Below, piece by piece: positions 37,188 to 41,387 of a DNA stretch of 41,387 nt (within the stretch, counting starts at the first letter, position 1; each line of letters opens with the position of its first letter). The translations under genes and the position numbers were made by a program. The stretch comes from Chara braunii (taxonomy: Eukaryota > Streptophyta > Charophyceae > Charales > Characeae): positions 2,612,832 to 2,654,218 of the forward strand of contig BFEA01000113.1 of the NCBI GenBank assembly GCA_003427395.1. Reading direction: 5' to 3'. The notes under the pieces were generated by a model that was given only the letters and a program-made list of their open reading frames with translations, ran no database searches and was not told where the DNA came from.

Positions 37188-37256
37188 CCTGTTTGCGACG
37201 TTAAATAATTCCTGAGGAGTTTGGGGGATCTCGTTAAATGTCTCCTGATCAGCAAT
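37188..37256 (+). repeat. Isolated relic of the A/B/C family leader
   Basis: 'tcctgtttgcgacgttaaat' with 'aattcctgagga' and 'tctcctgatcagc' matches the leaders of B (about 25748-25816) and C (about 32899-32968). No LTR or gag of that family is adjacent. Confidence 0.7.
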
Positions 37257-37401
37257 AGAGTTTTGTAGTGACTGAGTAGTTTAGATTAGGACCAATGTTA
37301 GGTAACTCTACGTGGGGAGTGGGACTGTCAGTCAGTTGTGCATCTTTCACCATGGATGACTACCCCATGTACGCGCCTCTATCCCCGCATGAACCCCCCC
37401 T

Positions 37402-37748
37402 ATCCGAAAACTGTGACCGCTCTCTCCTTCAAAAACTCCCGCCGGGGAGCGAAGAGGAGACATTTCTAGGTTGGCTTCCAGAGGCTGCTGGATATCTATG
37501 ATCGATTAGGTATAAGGAGGGGTTATTTGTTTCAGCCAATGCGAGGTGATGGTCTAATGGGCGGTGGTGGTTTTAATAAACGCATAGAGAGGTGGTTTGG
37601 GGAGGCGGGCGTTCTTGAAGGAGAGAGCAATCACAGTTTTCGGATAGGGGGGCTTCAAGCGGGGATAGAGGAGGGGTGGAGCTTGGGTGAGATGATGCGG
37701 CACGTACGTGGGCCGAAACAAATAACCCCTCCTTATATCATGCCCTAA
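37402..37748 (+). pseudogene. Tyrosine recombinase fragment (DIRS/Ngaro-like), plus copy
   Basis: Two plus-strand frame pieces: LSENCDRSLLQKLPPGSEEE ... FLGWLP, then GYLFQPMRGDGLMGGGGFNK ... EAGVLEGESNHSFRIGG ... WSLGEMMRHVRGPKQITPPY. HSFR matches the HxxR catalytic motif of tyrosine recombinases, and the Tyr in PPYIMP is at the expected nucleophile position. Such C-terminal domains occur in DIRS/Ngaro-type retroelements and Cryptons. A frame break separates the two pieces. The first half is repeated in reverse at 37902-38096. Confidence 0.65.
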
Positions 37749-38096
37749 TCGATCATAGCTATCCAGCAGCCCTGGAAGCCAACCTAGAAATGTCTCCTCT
37801 TCGCTCCCCGGCGGGAGTTTTTGAAGGAGAGAGCGGTCACAATTTTCGAATAGGGGGGGTTCAGGCGGGGACAGAGGAGGGGTGGAGCTTGGGTGAGATG
37901 TCTCTCTATGTGTTTATTAAAACCACCACCGCCCATCGGACCATCACCTCGCATTGGCCGAAACAAATAACCCCTCCTTATATCATGCCCTAATCGATCA
38001 TAGCTATCCAGCAGCCATGGAAGCCAACCTAGAAATGTCTCCTCTTCGCTCCCCGGCGGGAGTTTTTGAAGGAGAGAGCGGTCACAGTTTTCGGAT
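37402..38096. repeat. Inverted repeat, arms about 190 bp, plus direct copies
   Basis: 37402-37591 is the reverse complement of 37902-38096 with few differences. In addition 37711-37855 recurs directly at 37956-38096, and the motif 'ggagagagcggtcacagttt' with 'tcggat' occurs on the plus strand at about 37620, 37832 and 38071 and reversed at about 37403-37424. The result is a fold-back built from recombinase coding sequence. Confidence 0.85.
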
Positions 38097-38712
38097 AAAA
38101 ACTCCCGCCTCCCCAAACCACCTCTGGAAAAGAAGACCGCGGTTAGACCGAGAATTGCGGGGTTAGGGGTGCTGAAGTGCACTCTGGGGATGGGGAGGCA
38201 AGAGAATTTGGACTCGGGGATGTTGAAACAATGGTTGATATTGAGGGAGAGGATACGGGGGTACCAAGAGGTGCGTTGGGATGAAGGTAGAACTAAGAGG
38301 TAAGAGGCTGAACTGGCAATAGCCTAGAGAGGATTTGGTGTAGGAGTGAAGTTGGAGGAAAGATCCATCGGTAGGGGAAGGAAGGGAGGAGGTCAATCGA
38401 AGGAGAGTGCGTTGATGTTGGATGCCTTGGTTGACCAGTTTCTCGAGATAAAGGTTGGACAAACATGGTGATAGTCTGAGGCAAAAAGGTCGATTGCGGG
38501 GGTGCCTAATTTGGAGAGAATCTCGACTCTTAAGTGTCGGCGAGTCCCCAGTCTGTGTTGTCTTCGATTTTGGAAATCGAGTCAGCCTTTGTATTTAGAG
38601 TTCTTGGTATCCAAAGGGGACTAAGGAGAGAGTCGAAGGAAAGTAGTATGGAAGCAATGTTTCTAAGCCAAGGGTTGAAGGATTCGTCCGTGGATTTCAT
38701 ATGTAGAAGCAA
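37902..38712 (-). pseudogene. DIRS-like RNase H - linker - recombinase remnant, minus copy
   Basis: On the minus strand, from 38712: SLLSPLWIPRTLNTKADSIS followed by KIEDNTDWGL, the characteristic C-terminal end of DIRS/Ngaro RNase H (W-I-P-R-x-x-N-x-x-A-D). Then comes LGTPAIDLFASDYHHVCPTF with RNW (the conserved D-x-F-A-S linker block of such elements), and after about 300 bp LSENCDRSLLQKLPPGSEEE with GYLFRPMRGDGPMGGGGFNK, the recombinase start. The catalytic HxxR part is missing at the end of this copy because it runs into the inverted repeat. Frames are broken. Confidence 0.65.
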
Positions 38713-38943
38713 AGGTGCGGAGAAGGATTACGATTACAGTACAAGGAAATTGATTTTGAGCAAAAAGTCGTGCGGGCAGGATATACTAAGACTGATCGAC
38801 AACCAGGGTCGCGCTACGTCATCGGCTAAGTTCGTGTTTGGCATTTTTATCCTCGGTCAAGTCAGTGTCTGTGATCTACCGGTCAGTCCCCCCCTTGTCA
38901 TTCCAGTCTAGGTAAGACAGTCTCTGCCAACCTCCCCCCTCAA

Positions 38944-40080
38944 CATGAACCCTTTTGCGTGTCGAATCAACGACCCACCTCCCCCTTCACCTCACCCCCA
39001 GAATCCACAGAGACATCGACCAGTCTCGGCCTCCCCATCTGCATCTTCCTCCTTTCACTCTCGCTTCCACATCCATACCATTATTCGACCCCTTTCTCCT
39101 CTCCTTCTTCCCCTCTAACCTTCCCGCAGGAAGACCATGCCCTTATAGCTTTCCAGGCACTGAGAGAGGAAGCTACTAGTTTTGCTAAATTGCTCGAGCG
39201 AGCCGCTCACTGTGAGAATGATATTGTTGCTTATTCTGCAATGGCTCACTTGATTTTCTCGCCGCCCTTAGGGAGACATTTGCAGTCACTAGAGGTCGTA
39301 AAGCGTCTGACAAGCTCCAAACCGTCCACACGAGGCAGCAGAGGAGCGCACACGCTTTGAAAGCCGCCATGGATGAGTTGGTTGTTGTGCATGACGATGG
39401 GGTCACAGAGACAGTTATTCCACCTGTTCAACCACGCAATGCCTGAGCAATTGCAAGGGCACTTCTTCAAGAGGAAGCAACAGCCCATGATGACTTATGA
39501 TCAGCTCAGTAGGGACGTTGTTGCTTTCGCTGCCCACTCCATGCAAATTACCACTTTCTGGCACAAGGACCTTGATAAGGGTAAAAAGTGGAAAGGTCGC
39601 ACCATCTTTGGCCAAGCTAAGGCCAAGGATCATCTCATACTGACCATGGATGAGGGTGGTGCAAAGGAGGTCCCTTGTAGCGATATAGAGTGGTGCCTCG
39701 ATGATACAGACGGTAGTGCAAGGGAGGGGAGTACCTATGCTGCTGTCGCGGCCAGAGGGAGGCTGCAAGGAGGAGGAAGAGGCCAAGACCGACAGAGCCA
39801 AGCCTCTGATGGTCAAGGAGAGGGCGGCCAAGGGGTTGGCGGCCATGGAACCCGCCAAGCGGGAGGCAGGGGTTTAGGTCCCCTGTCAAACCATCCACGT
39901 TCAGATCGATCACCTCCCAGGAGGGGTGGTTGGCACCCTGGTCGGCCAGAGGGTCGGCCCTCGAAAACTATGGGCATCGAAAAGACTGATTGGCAAGATA
40001 GGACAGACAGGTATCAGTGTGTGTTCTGCGGTGACCCCGAGCACATTATCAAATGTTGCTTGAGGTATAGAGGTGTATAG
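38944..40080 (+). pseudogene. gag of Gypsy element E
   Basis: The frame from about 38944 has a Pro/Ser-rich N-terminus, then HALIAFQALREEATSFAKLL and IVAYSAMAHL. The gag path continues in another frame (FLAALRETFAVTRGRK ... HALKAAMDELVVVHDDG) and switches again near 39420 to LFNHAMPEQLQGHFFKRKQQ, MTYDQLSRDVVAFA, a Gly/Arg/Gln-rich linker and the zinc knuckle CVFCGDPEHIIKC (CX2CX4HX4C, about 40015-40055), ending at TAG 40080. Unrelated at sequence level to gag of A/C. No LTR is visible on its left; DIRS-like debris abuts it. Confidence 0.75.
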
Positions 40081-40441
40081 AGGTGCCCAAAATGCTGCCT
40101 CTGGAACACCAATAGGCAATCGCCGATAGGGGTAGCAATTGCCCTTACCCCTAAACTGCGTAGAAACGAGTGCGAGCGCCATCTAGAAACTCCCACTCCG
40201 CGTATGTCTACGGCAGAGGTTGCTGGCCAGCGTCTGGCCAGCTGTCCAGAAACTGCTTGTGTTAGAGTCTCTCTAGGCGCTTCCCTCACATGTCTAGCAA
40301 AAGAGTTCAAGGAGAGGATGTCGGCCTGGGCCAAAATGAAGAAGGAAGGTAAAGGATAGCTATTGATTGGAGATATAGAAGCGTTTAGAGCTAGAGTAGG
40401 GGCCCTTATAGGCCACCCGCAATTATAATAGTTGTAAAGCG

Positions 40442-40693
40442 TTGAACAAGTTGAAGCTTGGCCTCAAGGTCCAAGAGCTAGAGGTTCTTGTAGTCGGTGC
40501 CCTCGCAGACAATCGCACAATGCAAATTGAAGACTACGTCGAGGGAGTCCAGGCATATTTTTGCCTAGAAGCAAATCGGAAGGTAAAAAGAGTTCTCCAT
40601 TCCCTAACTCTCCTCGTCGAAGATAATCTCCCATTTGATATGGTTTTAGCAATAGATTGGGGAGAGGCAACAGGAGCAACATTGTACTTGTGA
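40442..40693 (+). pseudogene. Protease-region fragment of element E
   Basis: Contains VQELEVLVVGALADNRTMQI and HSLTLLVEDNLPFDMVLAID followed by WGEATGATL. The second block fits the end of a Gypsy retropepsin and the start of the link to RT (compare DLPMDILLGM in element A). The catalytic D-S/T-G is not found in frame. Confidence 0.55.
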
Positions 40694-40839
40694 GAGCACG
40701 TGTAGACTTCCTAGTCCTCCGGTGGTGTCAAGATGGCCCGCCTATTTTATGTGTCAGGGGCAGATAATTCCTTGGCACATTAGTGCCTCAGTGCCCCGAC
40801 ATTTGCTCGACTTGTTAAAAAAAAGCAACTAGAAGAGCA

Positions 40840-41200
40840 GATCTTCGTAGCCTATGTCAGGCCAGTCACTGAGCCTAAGGAAGAGGGACCAGCCCATACC
40901 ACTATTGCCAAGTTGCTGGAGGAGTACGCAGATCTGTTTGCAGCCCCTTCTGGAGCAGTACCACGTTCAATCTAGCATCACATTGAGCTAGAACCTGGCA
41001 GTAGAACTCCTAAAGGAGCAGTCTATAGAATGTCTCAGTTAAGAATGTGAAACCATTGCCCCATATAGATGGTCTGTTAGACCGGGTGCAGGGCTGCAAA
41101 TATTTCACAAAGATAGATCTAAAGTCAGGGTACCATCAAATTGAAGTCCACCCTAACGATCAGTACAAAACATCGTTCATGACTAGATATGGCCACTTTT
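40840..41200 (+). pseudogene. Reverse transcriptase N-terminal fragment of element E
   Basis: Reads IAKLLEEYADLFAAPSGAVP, a stop, HHIELEPGSRTPKGAVYRMS, then after a deletion of the fingers region [20 protein letters not shown] and [20 protein letters not shown], ending near TSFMTRYGH. The YLDD part is absent: the element ends here and is followed by an unrelated GC-rich module. Confidence 0.8.
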
Positions 41201-41239
41201 CAGTGCTGAATGAACACTTTGTTCATACCGTGGCTAGAT

Positions 41240-41387
41240 AGGTTCGTAGTAGCAGGGTTATCGGCGTTCGGGACTGGCCGAACGCCCGAACCCGAACGCC
41301 CGAACATGCGGGACCCCTTCGGGAGGCGTTCGGCCGTTCGGGCCGAAAGCGGACCCAAACAAAAAAAAAAAAAAAAAAAAAAAAAAA
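41240..41387 (+). repeat. GC-rich fold-back module with poly(A) tail
   Basis: About 120 bp built from GTTCGGG/CCGAACG words. GGCGTTCGG and CCGAACGCC form a perfect 9-bp inverted repeat around 'gactgg' (about 41263-41286), with more CCCGAAC and GCGTTCGGCCGTTCGGGCC downstream. It ends in at least 27 A (41361-41387, at the window edge). It resembles the 3' end of a non-autonomous retroposon, but no RNA polymerase III promoter is visible in the short part seen. Confidence 0.5.

Noticed and set aside
37402..38096. CRISPR-like repeat array
   Set aside because: Repeats are long, few, in both orientations and code for recombinase pieces; there are no regular spacers and the organism is eukaryotic.
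38534..38911. 125-codon plus-strand frame opposite the DIRS-like RNase H
   Set aside because: The minus strand carries the recognisable W-I-P-R...N-T-K-A-D block, so this is a shadow frame.

Overview
This window looks like nuclear DNA from a repeat-rich streptophyte (plant lineage), plausibly a charophyte alga such as Chara. The clues are Ty3/Gypsy elements primed by a plant-type initiator tRNA-Met site, a plant-type FAB1 (PIKfyve-class) phosphatidylinositol-phosphate kinase gene with introns, a mitochondrial nad7 fragment and a probable plastid rpoC2 fragment. The species is an inference. Two short ambiguous-base sites and a gap-flanked exact duplication show it is a draft assembly.

Layout. 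1-3728: a decayed minus-strand Ty3/Gypsy element with LTRs at both ends and only RNase H/integrase remnants inside. 3729-5221: no gene, several tandem duplications. 5280-12024: element A (plus), a Gypsy element with a complete 5' LTR, gag, protease, reverse transcriptase, RNase H and integrase, all broken by frameshifts and stops, and a 3' LTR cut short. Its leader holds organelle-derived DNA. 12025-13650: mixed repeats, a second nad7 fragment, a G26 tract. 13655-19834 (minus): the only host gene, two confident exons of a FAB1-like kinase with a 3 kb intron holding an LTR-like repeat and an unrecognised plus-strand ORF; a U2 snRNA 5'-end fragment lies just beyond the downstream exon.

20925-21290 is a purine tract and 21955-23870 a 1.9 kb pyrimidine tract; together they form a very large low-complexity inverted arrangement. 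24117-29612 is element B, a relative of A with both LTRs, a candidate 4-bp target duplication and a large internal deletion. 31257-35350 is element C, a third relative with LTR, leader and gag only. 35350-37260 holds pieces of a further Gypsy family and simple repeats. 37402-38712 holds tyrosine-recombinase retroelement (DIRS/Ngaro-like) debris folded into inverted repeats. 38944-41200 is gag-pol of yet another Gypsy family, followed by a GC-rich fold-back and a poly(A) run to the window end.

Nothing here forms an operon-like functional unit. The mobile elements are defective as read, and the FAB1 gene is incomplete within the window: its N-terminal FYVE/chaperonin-like exons and its last catalytic exon(s) are not visible. 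The most informative signals are the organelle-derived insertions beside element A, the inverted tyrosine-recombinase debris, the U2 fragment, and the purine/pyrimidine pair.
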